The position numbers were made by a program, and so were the translations under genes. From Kocuria varians (GTDB taxonomy: Bacteria; Actinomycetota; Actinomycetes; Actinomycetales; Micrococcaceae), in contig NZ_BJNW01000016.1 in the NCBI RefSeq assembly GCF_006539885.1, positions 18,580 through 82,579 on the forward strand: a stretch of 64,000 bases of DNA, given 5' to 3'. The notes beneath the pieces were generated by a model. The model saw nothing but the letters and a program-made list of their open reading frames with translations, was not told the origin of the DNA and did no database searches. Below are positions 57,532 to 64,000 of this stretch, piece by piece (the stretch's first letter is position 1; each line of letters starts with the position of its first letter).

Positions 57532-58401
57532 ATGAGCCACACAGTGGGCCCGAACAGTGGCCACTCACCCACCACAGGAACCCGCAGCACCACGAGGCCC
57601 GGTCCGGCGCCCATCACGGACGTCGTGAAGGTCTTCCTGCGCCTGCTCCCCAAGCAGCTCAAGGACGAGGCCCAGCTGGCCGTCCTCGAGCTCAAGGAGA
57701 AGGGCATCAAGGTCGGGGTGGGTGCGGCGTTCGCCGTGGTCGGCCTGGTCTTCCTGCTGTTCGCCACCATCGCACTGATCGGTGCCGCCATCGCCGGGCT
57801 CTCCCACGTGATGCCCGCGTGGTTGGCCGCGCTGCTGCTCGCCGTCGTGTTCCTGGTGGTGGTCGCGATCCTCGCGCTGATCGGCGTCTCCAAGATCAAG
57901 AGCGCCATGCCGCTCGTGCCGGAGAAGGCCATCTTCGGCCTGCGCTACGACCTCGGCGTCGTCAAGGAGGGCTCCGCGTACAACGAGGGCCGCGTGCAGC
58001 GCGACATCAACGAGGCCAAGCAGCGCAAGCAGCGCAAGAAGGAGGAAGCCGCGAACGACCCCAACCGCGTCAAGCCCGTGGCTCCCACCGAGGAGCAGCT
58101 GCGCTCGCGCCTGAAGCTGCGCCGCGAGCACCTCAAGAGCCTGCGCGACGACGTCCAGAACCGCGTGGACTCCGTGAAGTCCGCCACCCAGGGCTTCGTG
58201 AACCGCACCTCGCGCACGGTCAGCACCACGCAGCAGACGCTCAAGGGCACGTTCGCCACCAAGGGAGGCACCCAGGGTGTGCGCGCGGAAGGCTCCACCT
58301 CCGCCGCGGACACGCTGAGCGAGCGGTGGCAGCCGCTGGCCGTTGCCGTGGCCGCCGGGACCGCGTTCCTCGTGTTCCTGCGCAAGCTGCTCAAGAAGTG
58401 A
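57532..58401 (+). CDS. Phage-holin-family/DUF1469-like membrane protein
   Basis: 289 residues, GGAGG upstream. A short N-terminus, an amphipathic DEAQLAVLELKEKGIKVGVG helix, two tight transmembrane helices (AFAVVGLVFLLFATIALIGA and LAALLLAVVFLVVVAILALI), then a long charged, Lys/Arg-rich, probably coiled cytosolic region (about residues 150-260) and a single C-terminal helix before RKLLKK. The Actinobacterial holin-superfamily name is structural only; the function is unknown. Confidence 0.75.
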   Translation: MSHTVGPNSGHSPTTGTRSTTRPGPAPITDVVKVFLRLLPKQLKDEAQLAVLELKEKGIKVGVGAAFAVVGLVFLLFATIALIGAAIAGLSHVMPAWLAALLLAVVFLVVVAILALIGVSKIKSAMPLVPEKAIFGLRYDLGVVKEGSAYNEGRVQRDINEAKQRKQRKKEEAANDPNRVKPVAPTEEQLRSRLKLRREHLKSLRDDVQNRVDSVKSATQGFVNRTSRTVSTTQQTLKGTFATKGGTQGVRAEGSTSAADTLSERWQPLAVAVAAGTAFLVFLRKLLKK

Positions 58402-58442
58402 TCCCGCTCCCCGCCGCACCGTGACCGCGGCGGGGGACGCAG

Positions 58443-58473
58443 GCAGGGCCGGGTCCTCGTGACCCGGCCCTGC
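58443..58473 (+). terminator. Terminator hairpin after the holin-family gene
   Basis: 13-bp perfect stem GCAGGGCCGGGTC / GACCCGGCCCTGC with a CTCGT loop, 41 bases after the stop. A second CCCGCCGC/GCGGCGGG hairpin precedes it. Confidence 0.75.
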
Positions 58474-58523
58474 GCGTACCCGGGGTGCACGGCCTGCCCC
58501 ACGATGCAGAACGGACGGCGAGC

Positions 58524-59459
58524 ATGACCCAGTGGATCGCGGTGGCGCTGGCCATCGCCTCGGCCGTGTGCCTGGCGGTCGGCACCCAGACGCAGTCGAC
58601 GGCCGTCACGGGGGAGACCTCCGGCGCGCTGAACCCCCGCAACCTGCCGGCCCTCCTGCGCAACGGTCGCTGGCTGCTCGGCACGGGGCTGCTCGCCCTG
58701 GGCATGGCACTGAACGTCTCGGCGCTGGCCCTGGCCACCGTGACGGTGGTGCAGCCCATCGGGGTGATCGCCCTGGTCATCACCACCCTGCTGCACGCCC
58801 GGCACCGCAGACTCACCATCAACCGCAGGACCTGGCTCGCGGTGGCCCTGTGCACCCTGGGTGGCGCGGGCTTCGTGGTGTGCGCGGTCTCCGCCACGGA
58901 CCCCACGCGACACCCGGACGAGGGGGCGCAGAACGTTGTGGTGCTCATGCTGCTGGGGCTCGTGGTGCTCATCGGGATCATCGAGGTGGTGCTGCGCCGG
59001 CACCGCATCAGCATGTTCTACGTGATCGGGGCGGGCGTGCTCTACGGCTTCGTGGCCGTGCTCGTGCGCCTGACCATGACCGCGCTGACCTCCGGGGGCC
59101 TCGGCGCCGTGAACTGGCTCAGTGTCCTGATGCTGCTCGTTGCCGCGGTGCTGGGCGGCTGGATGGTGCAGTGCGCGTACTCCAGCGGACCCCCGGACCT
59201 GGTGATCGCCGGACTCACGGTCGTGGACCCCATGGTGGGCGTGGCGCTGGGGCTGCTCGTGCTCGGGGAGGCCGGCCCGGGCTTCACCGGAGGGATCGCC
59301 GTGGGCATGGGGCTCGCAGGTGTCGTTGCTATAGTCGGCGTGGTCCTGCTCTCGCAGTTCCACCCCGAGGTCATCCAGCGCCGAGCGGCCAGACGTGCCC
59401 GCTCCGGAACGCGGGATGGCGGCACCGGCCAGCAGGCGGCGTCGGCCACGGAGGACTGA
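58524..59459 (+). CDS. DMT-superfamily (EamA/NIPA-like) transporter
   Basis: 311 residues with nine to ten helices, beginning WIAVALAIASAVCLAVGTQ, and repeated ALATVTVVQPIGVIALV / GLTVVDPMVGVALGLLVLGE segments typical of internally duplicated DMT proteins. The Arg-rich C-terminus ends just 37 bases before the glycosyltransferase. Transported compound unknown. Confidence 0.83.
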   Translation: MTQWIAVALAIASAVCLAVGTQTQSTAVTGETSGALNPRNLPALLRNGRWLLGTGLLALGMALNVSALALATVTVVQPIGVIALVITTLLHARHRRLTINRRTWLAVALCTLGGAGFVVCAVSATDPTRHPDEGAQNVVVLMLLGLVVLIGIIEVVLRRHRISMFYVIGAGVLYGFVAVLVRLTMTALTSGGLGAVNWLSVLMLLVAAVLGGWMVQCAYSSGPPDLVIAGLTVVDPMVGVALGLLVLGEAGPGFTGGIAVGMGLAGVVAIVGVVLLSQFHPEVIQRRAARRARSGTRDGGTGQQAASATED

Positions 59460-59496
59460 CGCCCCGACCGATGACGAACGTACGGAACCCACTGCA

Positions 59497-60651
59497 TTGA
59501 AGCTTCTGATCACCGCCGAGACCTACCCGCCGGACGTCAACGGATCCGCGCAGTTCGCCCGCCGCCTCGCGCACGGCATGCTCGAGCGCGGCCACGAGGT
59601 GCACGTGGCGGCGCCCATGCCCACCAGCGGCCCTTCCCGGATCATGGAGGACCGCGGCGTCGTGGAGCACCGGTTCCGCTCGCACCACGCGTTCACGCAC
59701 CCCTACTTCCGGATCTGCTTCCCATGGGAGGTGGCCCGCGAGGTCACCCGGCTCTTCGACGAGCTCCAGCCGGACGTCGTGCACATCCAGTGCCACTACA
59801 TCCTGGGGCGCCTGGTCGCGCGGGAGGCCTCCCGGCGCGGGATCCGGCTGATCGGCACCAACCACTTCATCCCGGAGAACATCGAGCCGTTCCTGCCGTT
59901 CCCCGAGTGGTTCATCAAGGGCTACCGCAAGGTCTCGTGGTGGGACCTGGGCCGCGTGTACGGGCGCTGCGACGTGATCACCGCCCCGACCCCGCTGGCG
60001 GTGCGCACCATGGTCGACAACGGCGTGGCGGACCGGGCGCTGGCGGTGTCCAACGGGATCGACGCCGGTCACTACGAGGCCGCCGAGGGCGAGGAGATCG
60101 GCCGGCAGGACCACCCCGTGGTGCTGTTCTGCGGCCGCCTCGCGGTGGAGAAGAACGTCAACGAGCTGATCGAGGCGCTCGCCCTGATCCCGCGCGAGAA
60201 GAACGTGCACGCGGAGATCGTGGGGGAGGGCGAGCAGCTGGACCGGCTGACGGCCCTCGCGCACCGGCTCGGTGTGGCGGATCGCGTGCACTTCCTCGGG
60301 TTCCTCACGGACGAGGAGCTGCGCAGGGCGTACCTGCGGGCGGACGTGTTCTGCCAGCCGGGCACCGCGGAGCTGCAGTCCCTGGTGACTCTGGAGGCCA
60401 TGAGCGCCTCGAAGCCCGTGGTCCTCGCCAATGCCCGCGCCCTGCCGCACCTCGCGGACGAGGGCCGCAACGGCTACCTCTTCGCTCCCGGCAATCCCGG
60501 GGACCTGGCGCGCAAGCTGCAGCTCGTCCTGGACGCGCCCGAGGAGCAGCGCCGCGCGATGGGGGAGCGCAGCCACCAGATGGTCTCGCAGCACTCCTTC
60601 GCCCGCACCCTGGACCGCTTCGAGTCCCTGTACGGCGGCGCCTCGCGCTGA
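59497..60651 (+). CDS. Glycosyltransferase family 4
   Basis: GT-B retaining glycosyltransferase, 384 residues from TTG 59497 (LKLLITAETYPPDVNGSA). Gly-rich donor loop near the N-terminus, VSNGIDAGHYE hinge, LFCGRLAVEKNV and the E-x7-E motif PGTAELQSLVTLEAMSASKP. Resembles mannosyl/glucosyl transferases of actinobacterial glycolipid synthesis (PimB/MgtA-like). No ribosome site before TTG; a 34-codon in-frame extension overlaps the preceding gene and is not favoured. Confidence 0.85.
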   Translation: MKLLITAETYPPDVNGSAQFARRLAHGMLERGHEVHVAAPMPTSGPSRIMEDRGVVEHRFRSHHAFTHPYFRICFPWEVAREVTRLFDELQPDVVHIQCHYILGRLVAREASRRGIRLIGTNHFIPENIEPFLPFPEWFIKGYRKVSWWDLGRVYGRCDVITAPTPLAVRTMVDNGVADRALAVSNGIDAGHYEAAEGEEIGRQDHPVVLFCGRLAVEKNVNELIEALALIPREKNVHAEIVGEGEQLDRLTALAHRLGVADRVHFLGFLTDEELRRAYLRADVFCQPGTAELQSLVTLEAMSASKPVVLANARALPHLADEGRNGYLFAPGNPGDLARKLQLVLDAPEEQRRAMGERSHQMVSQHSFARTLDRFESLYGGASR

Positions 60652-60871
60652 CGGGGCACCACGACGCCGGTCCCGCCCCGGGCGGTTCGTGGAGATGCTG
60701 CCCCGTCCCGGGGCGCGTGCGGGTGCGTGTCCCCGCGCGGCAGCGAGGTGGGCCGCGCCCGGTGACCGGTGTGGCGCGGGTGAGCCACCTGGTTGCGCGC
60801 AGGGACACCGGACGCCACGGGAGGCCCCCGGTGGGGTACCGTGGTGCGGCGGCCCGGTACGGGCCGTCCGA
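60652..60871. other. Non-coding gap before tRNA-Met
   Basis: 220 bases with several GC-rich short dyads (e.g. CCCCG..CGGGG around 60705-60720) but no convincing gene. A TACCGT -10-like hexamer is at 60837-60842 without a good -35. Confidence 0.4.
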
Positions 60872-60945
60872 GGGGCGGTAGCTCAGCTGGTCAGAGCAGA
60901 GGACTCATAATCCTTGGGTCGTGGGTTCAAGCCCCACCCGCCCTA
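60872..60945 (+). tRNA. tRNA-Met (CAT), elongator type
   Basis: Cloverleaf with acceptor GGGGCGG/CCGCCCT (first pair G-U), D-arm GCTC...GAGC, anticodon loop CTCATAA with CAT at 60906-60908, T-arm GTGGG-TTCAAGC-CCCAC, discriminator A. CCA is not encoded. Not an initiator (no three G-C pairs at the anticodon stem base). A lysidine-modified Ile2 identity cannot be excluded by sequence alone but the body resembles actinobacterial elongator Met. Confidence 0.92.
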
Positions 60946-60987
60946 CACAGGTGACGACCGCGTCACGCGGTCCTGACGTCGCGCAGC

Positions 60988-61698
60988 TCAGCCCCCGTGC
61001 TCCGGCACGGGCAGCAGCACCGAGGGCCGCAGGTCCGCGACGAACTGCAGCGGATTGACGTACTCGTCCCCCTCCCGCACGCCCCAGTGCACCGACCTGC
61101 CCGCGGGGCCGTGGGCGGGATCGGCAACCCGTGCGATCTGCTGGCCCTTCACCACGCGGTCGCCCGTGTGCACGAGCGCCTCGACCGGTTCGAACGAGGA
61201 GCGGTGCCCGTCCCCGTGGTCGACCGTGAGGACCTCCCGGTCCACCACCACCCCGCTGAACGTCACGGTGCCTCCCTCGGGTGCACGCACCACCGTTCCG
61301 GGCGGGGCGTGGAGGTCCACGCCCCGGTGCCCCGGGAGCCACTTCTTCGCCGGGGCCTCGAAGTGCCGTTCCACGGCGGGTCGGGGCGTCACGGGCCAGG
61401 ACCAGGTGGGCGACGACGCCGCAGCGGACGGTGCCGCCGCGGTTGTGCACAGCAGGAGCGCGAGCAGCAGGACATGCGCCAGGGCCCTCGCCGCGCTCCC
61501 TCCTGAACCGTGCCCGCCGGGGACTGCCCGGGGGAGAGTGCCGGCGCGGACCCCAGCGACGAGGACGGCGCCACCACGTGCGGTGGCCGCGCGCCTGGGT
61601 GGGGAACCGCCGGCGGGCCCCGGCGAATGGTGGCCCCGGTGCACGGCGAGGGCGGCCCCGGTCGGTGCGGGGTGGAGGTGGCGGACGAGGTGCGGCAT
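60988..61698 (-). CDS. M23 family metallopeptidase (LytM-like), secreted
   Basis: Peptidoglycan endopeptidase. About 236 residues from ATG 61698; the N-terminal 90 residues are Gly/Ala/Arg-rich and the start is uncertain. A signal-type hydrophobic stretch [23 protein letters not shown] precedes the domain: [20 protein letters not shown] (metal His and Asp), HGDGHRSSF and SVHWGVR (HxxW/HWG). Nearly complete Zn ligands suggest an active enzyme. Carries a dispersed 12-base word at 61411-61422. Confidence 0.83.
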   Translation of the reverse strand: MPHLVRHLHPAPTGAALAVHRGHHSPGPAGGSPPRRAATARGGAVLVAGVRAGTLPRAVPGGHGSGGSAARALAHVLLLALLLCTTAAAPSAAASSPTWSWPVTPRPAVERHFEAPAKKWLPGHRGVDLHAPPGTVVRAPEGGTVTFSGVVVDREVLTVDHGDGHRSSFEPVEALVHTGDRVVKGQQIARVADPAHGPAGRSVHWGVREGDEYVNPLQFVADLRPSVLLPVPEHGG

Positions 61699-62064
61699 GC
61701 CCCCAGGCTCGCGCGGCGTCGTCGTCGCCCCCAGTGTCCGCGCGGCATGTGGAGCCGGCATGCCGCGCAATGCGCTAGACTGGCCCGTGCAGTTGCCCTG
61801 CCATCGGTTCTGCATGCCCGCTCGCGGGTTGCCCAACCAGGCAGGCAATTGACTTCGCGCGCGAAGGAACCCGGAACGGATCCGTTCCCTCCGGGTGCGT
61901 GCCCCTCGGTCCGCAGTGCTCCCGTCCACGGGAGCCGGCGGTACGGGGCGCGTGGGACGGCTCCTCGGAGCGGTCCCCGCATCGCGCCAGGGACCGGCAC
62001 CGCCGGTCGAGAACCGTCAACCGATGGCGGCCCCCGGGCCGTCAGATATCCACGAGGAGACGAC
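61699..62064 (+). promoter_or_regulatory. Promoter and long structured leader of rpsB-tsf
   Basis: 366 bases without a gene. TAGACT at 61776-61781 is the best -10, giving a leader of about 275 bases. It contains a perfect 16-base palindrome GGAACGGATCCGTTCC (61873-61888) nested in an ACCC/GGGT outer pair, and other dyads. A copy of the 12-base word lies at 61713-61724, upstream of the promoter. The leader may be an S2 autoregulatory structure (inference). The rpsB ribosome site is GAGGAG at 62054-62059. Confidence 0.55.
61713..61724 (+). repeat. Intergenic copy of the dispersed 12-base word (M23-rpsB)
   Basis: GCGGCGTCGTCG, followed by another TCG, in the divergent gap just upstream of the M23 start. 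Confidence 0.6.
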
Positions 62065-62919
62065 ATGCCCGTCGTTACCATGCGCCAGATGCTCGACAAC
62101 GGCGTCCACTTCGGCCACCAGACCCGTCGCTGGAACCCGAAGATGAAGCGCTTCATCTTCACCGAGCGCAACGGCATCTACATCATCGACCTGCAGCAGT
62201 CGCTGGGCTTCATCGACAAGGCGTACGAGGCCGTCAAGGCCACCGTCGCCCACGGCGGCACCATCCTGTTCGTCGGCACCAAGAAGCAGGCCCAGGAAGC
62301 GATCGCCGAGCAGGCGACCCGCGTGGGCATGCCCTACGTGAACCACCGCTGGCTCGGTGGCATGCTCACCAACTTCCAGACCGTCTCCAAGCGCATCGAC
62401 CGCATGAAGGAACTGGAAGAGGTCGACTTCGACGACGTCGCCGGCTCGCAGTACACCAAGAAGGAACTGCTGCTGCTGCGCCGCGAGAAGGAGAAGCTGG
62501 AGCGCACGCTCGGCGGTATCCGCAACCTCACCAAGACTCCGTCCCTGATCTGGATCGTGGACACCAACAAGGAGCACCTCGCCGTCGACGAGGCCCAGAA
62601 GCTCGGTGTGCCGATCGTCGCGATCCTGGACACCAACTGCGATCCGGACGAGGTCGCGTTCCCCATCCCGGGCAACGACGACTCCATCCGCTCCGTCTCG
62701 CTGCTGACCCGCGTGGTCGCGGACGCCGTGGCCGAGGGCCTCATGGAGCGCCACAACGGCAAGTCCAACGCCGCCGAGGAGCCCATGGCCGAGTGGGAGC
62801 GCGAGCTGCTCGAGCAGCACCAGGAGCAGAAGGCCGAGCAGACCGCCGCGGTCGAGGAGACCACGGAGGCCGCCCCGGCCGTCGAGACCGCGGAGAAGGA
62901 CGCCACCGCCGCCGAGTGA
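62065..62919 (+). CDS. rpsB: 30S ribosomal protein S2
   Basis: 284 residues. [58 protein letters not shown] and [16 protein letters not shown] identify S2. The acidic, Ala/Glu-rich C-terminal tail of about 40 residues is the usual actinobacterial extension. First gene of rpsB-tsf. Confidence 0.98.
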   Translation: MPVVTMRQMLDNGVHFGHQTRRWNPKMKRFIFTERNGIYIIDLQQSLGFIDKAYEAVKATVAHGGTILFVGTKKQAQEAIAEQATRVGMPYVNHRWLGGMLTNFQTVSKRIDRMKELEEVDFDDVAGSQYTKKELLLLRREKEKLERTLGGIRNLTKTPSLIWIVDTNKEHLAVDEAQKLGVPIVAILDTNCDPDEVAFPIPGNDDSIRSVSLLTRVVADAVAEGLMERHNGKSNAAEEPMAEWERELLEQHQEQKAEQTAAVEETTEAAPAVETAEKDATAAE

Positions 62920-62978
62920 GGCCGCGGGAGGCACTCAGCTCCCCACCTTCCCGGTGACCCCTTACGGGGACCGGAACC

Positions 62979-63007
62979 GCACCGGGCGTCCACGGGACGC
63001 ACGGTGC
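62979..63007 (+). terminator. Intercistronic hairpin between rpsB and tsf
   Basis: 13-bp stem with one mismatch (62979-62991 with 62995-63007), ACG loop, preceded by a second hairpin CCGGTGACCCC/GGGGACCGG (62951-62973). No U-tract and tsf follows at once, so it is more likely an attenuator or processing/stability element that lowers tsf relative to rpsB, or vice versa. Confidence 0.5.
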
Positions 63008-63037
63008 GCACACCAACCGACAACATGAGGAGTTCAC

Positions 63038-63868
63038 GTGGCGAACTACACCGCTGCTGACATCAAGGCCCTGCGCGAGCGCACGGGAGCCGGCATGCTG
63101 GACGTCAAGAAGGCCCTGGACGAGGCCGACGGCGACATGCAGAAGGCCATGGAGGTCATCCGCGTCAAGGGTCTCAAGGGCGTGACCAAGCGCGAGGGCC
63201 GTTCCACCGCCGAGGGCATCGTCGTGGCCCGCGCCGAGAACAACGTCGGCTACATGGTCGAGGTCAACTCCGAGACCGACTTCGTGGCCAAGTCCGCGCC
63301 GTTCGTGGAGTTCGGCAACAAGGTGCTCGACGCCGCCGTTGCCGCGGACGCCGCGGACCTCGAGTCCCTGCTGGCCACCGAGGTGGACGGCAAGCCCGTC
63401 TCCGAGCTCGTGACCGAGACCGGCGCGCTGCTGGGCGAGAAGGTCGTCGTGCGTCGCGTGGCCCGCGTGGCCGGTGACCACGTGGCCGTGTACCTGCACA
63501 AGACCTCCAAGGACCTCCCCGCCCAGGTGGGTGTCCTGCTGGCCGTATCCGGTGCCGATGCCGAGGCCGCCGCGCACGACGTCGCCGTGCACATCGCCGC
63601 CATGTCCCCGGTCTTCCTCTCCGAGGACGACGTCCCCGCGGAGACGGTCGAGAACGAGAAGCGCGTTGCCGAGGAGACCGCCCGCAACGAGGGCAAGCCC
63701 GAGAAGATCATCCCGAACATCGTCCAGGGCCGCCTGAAGGGCTACTACAAGGACGTCGTTCTGGTGGACCAGGACTTCGCCAAGGACTCCAAGAAGTCCG
63801 TGGGCCAGGTGCTCTCCGAGGCCGGGGCCACGGCCACGGCGTTCGCGCGCTTCCGCGTCGGGGCCTGA
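63038..63868 (+). CDS. tsf: Translation elongation factor Ts
   Basis: Guanine-nucleotide exchange factor for EF-Tu. 276 residues from GTG 63038 with TGAGGAG six bases upstream. ALRERTGAGMLDVKKALDE, AEGIVVAR, VNSETDFVAKS and the core repeats are typical, ending EAGATATAFARFRVG. Confidence 0.98.
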   Translation: MANYTAADIKALRERTGAGMLDVKKALDEADGDMQKAMEVIRVKGLKGVTKREGRSTAEGIVVARAENNVGYMVEVNSETDFVAKSAPFVEFGNKVLDAAVAADAADLESLLATEVDGKPVSELVTETGALLGEKVVVRRVARVAGDHVAVYLHKTSKDLPAQVGVLLAVSGADAEAAAHDVAVHIAAMSPVFLSEDDVPAETVENEKRVAEETARNEGKPEKIIPNIVQGRLKGYYKDVVLVDQDFAKDSKKSVGQVLSEAGATATAFARFRVGA

Positions 63869-63925
63869 TCGTTTCTTCCCGTGCCCGCGCGCCGCTCACA
63901 TGAGTGGCGGCGCAGGGGCGCGGCA

Positions 63926-63960
63926 GCGGCGTCGTCGTCGGGAGACAACGACGACGCCGC
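63926..63960 (+). terminator. Terminator-like hairpin after tsf built from inverted 12-base words
   Basis: 13-bp perfect stem (63926-63938 with 63948-63960), each arm with one exact GCGGCGTCGTCG copy. A second 8-bp hairpin GGGGCACC/GGTGCCCC occupies 63974-64000 at the window edge. Confidence 0.65.
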
Positions 63961-64000
63961 GTCCCGTCACGGCGGGGCACCTCCGACAAGGGGGTGCCCC

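Noticed and set aside
60872..60945. Initiator tRNA-fMet
   Set aside because: The anticodon stem lacks the three consecutive G-C pairs and the acceptor end has a first-pair G-U rather than the initiator mismatch; elongator Met fits better.

Overview
This window is about 64 kb of very GC-rich chromosomal DNA from an actinobacterium. Three things point to Micrococcaceae, probably a Kocuria-like organism (an inference from gene content, not a database match): a secreted resuscitation-promoting factor with a LysM domain, a SAM-IV riboswitch ahead of metY-metX, and a fadE5/tetR/fadA2/fabG4/htdX lipid locus like the mycobacterial one. Genes are densely packed, often with ATGA or GTGA overlaps, and nearly all long opposite-strand frames are GC-driven shadows. 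No rRNA, CRISPR, prophage or insertion sequence was seen.

Layout. 1-6.4 kb: acyl-CoA dehydrogenase (cut by the left edge) and TetR regulator, divergent from thiolase, FabG4-type reductase and MaoC-type hydratase. 6.6-11 kb: ligA, an inositol-phosphatase-family gene and rpf behind a long leader. 11-17.8 kb (minus): sensor kinase, response regulator, ABC ATPase, ABC permease, oligopeptidase B. 17.8-23.4 kb: CPBP protease, SAM-IV riboswitch with metY-metX, two esterase-type hydrolases and an S4-domain protein. 23.5-28 kb: mmsA-mmsB, a MarR regulator and a second acyl-CoA dehydrogenase, a valine/branched-chain catabolic set. 28-39.3 kb: glyS, a GNAT protein, sugar transporter plus galactokinase, a TPR-like protein, dus-dgt, dnaG. 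39.4-46.9 kb: tRNA-Asn, an AI-2E-family membrane protein, an M20 hydrolase co-transcribed with a DUF3311/SSS symporter pair, an NAD(P)-binding protein, a DUF998-like membrane protein and an alpha/beta hydrolase.

47-57.4 kb is the most unusual part. A Fur-family-type box precedes a seven-gene operon: FecCD permease, ATPase, lipoprotein receptor, DUF364 protein, MFS exporter, GHMP kinase, and a cysteine-synthase-like (SbnA-like) enzyme. It looks like a metallophore synthesis, export and uptake system that is decaying. The kinase carries an in-frame TAG. The synthase carries an in-frame TAA and runs into the 3' end of a convergent sensor kinase at what looks like a deletion junction. Both membrane proteins appear to lack a helix-sized segment. 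Next to it an ABC permease gene is frameshifted in a C7 run, followed by an ATPase with a histidine-rich N-terminus.

57.5-64 kb: a membrane protein, a DMT-type transporter, a GT4 glycosyltransferase, tRNA-Met, an M23 peptidase, then rpsB-tsf behind a long structured leader. Across the window a 12-base word, GCGGCGTCGTCG, occurs at least 16 times on both strands, twice as perfect intergenic hairpins; its role is unknown.
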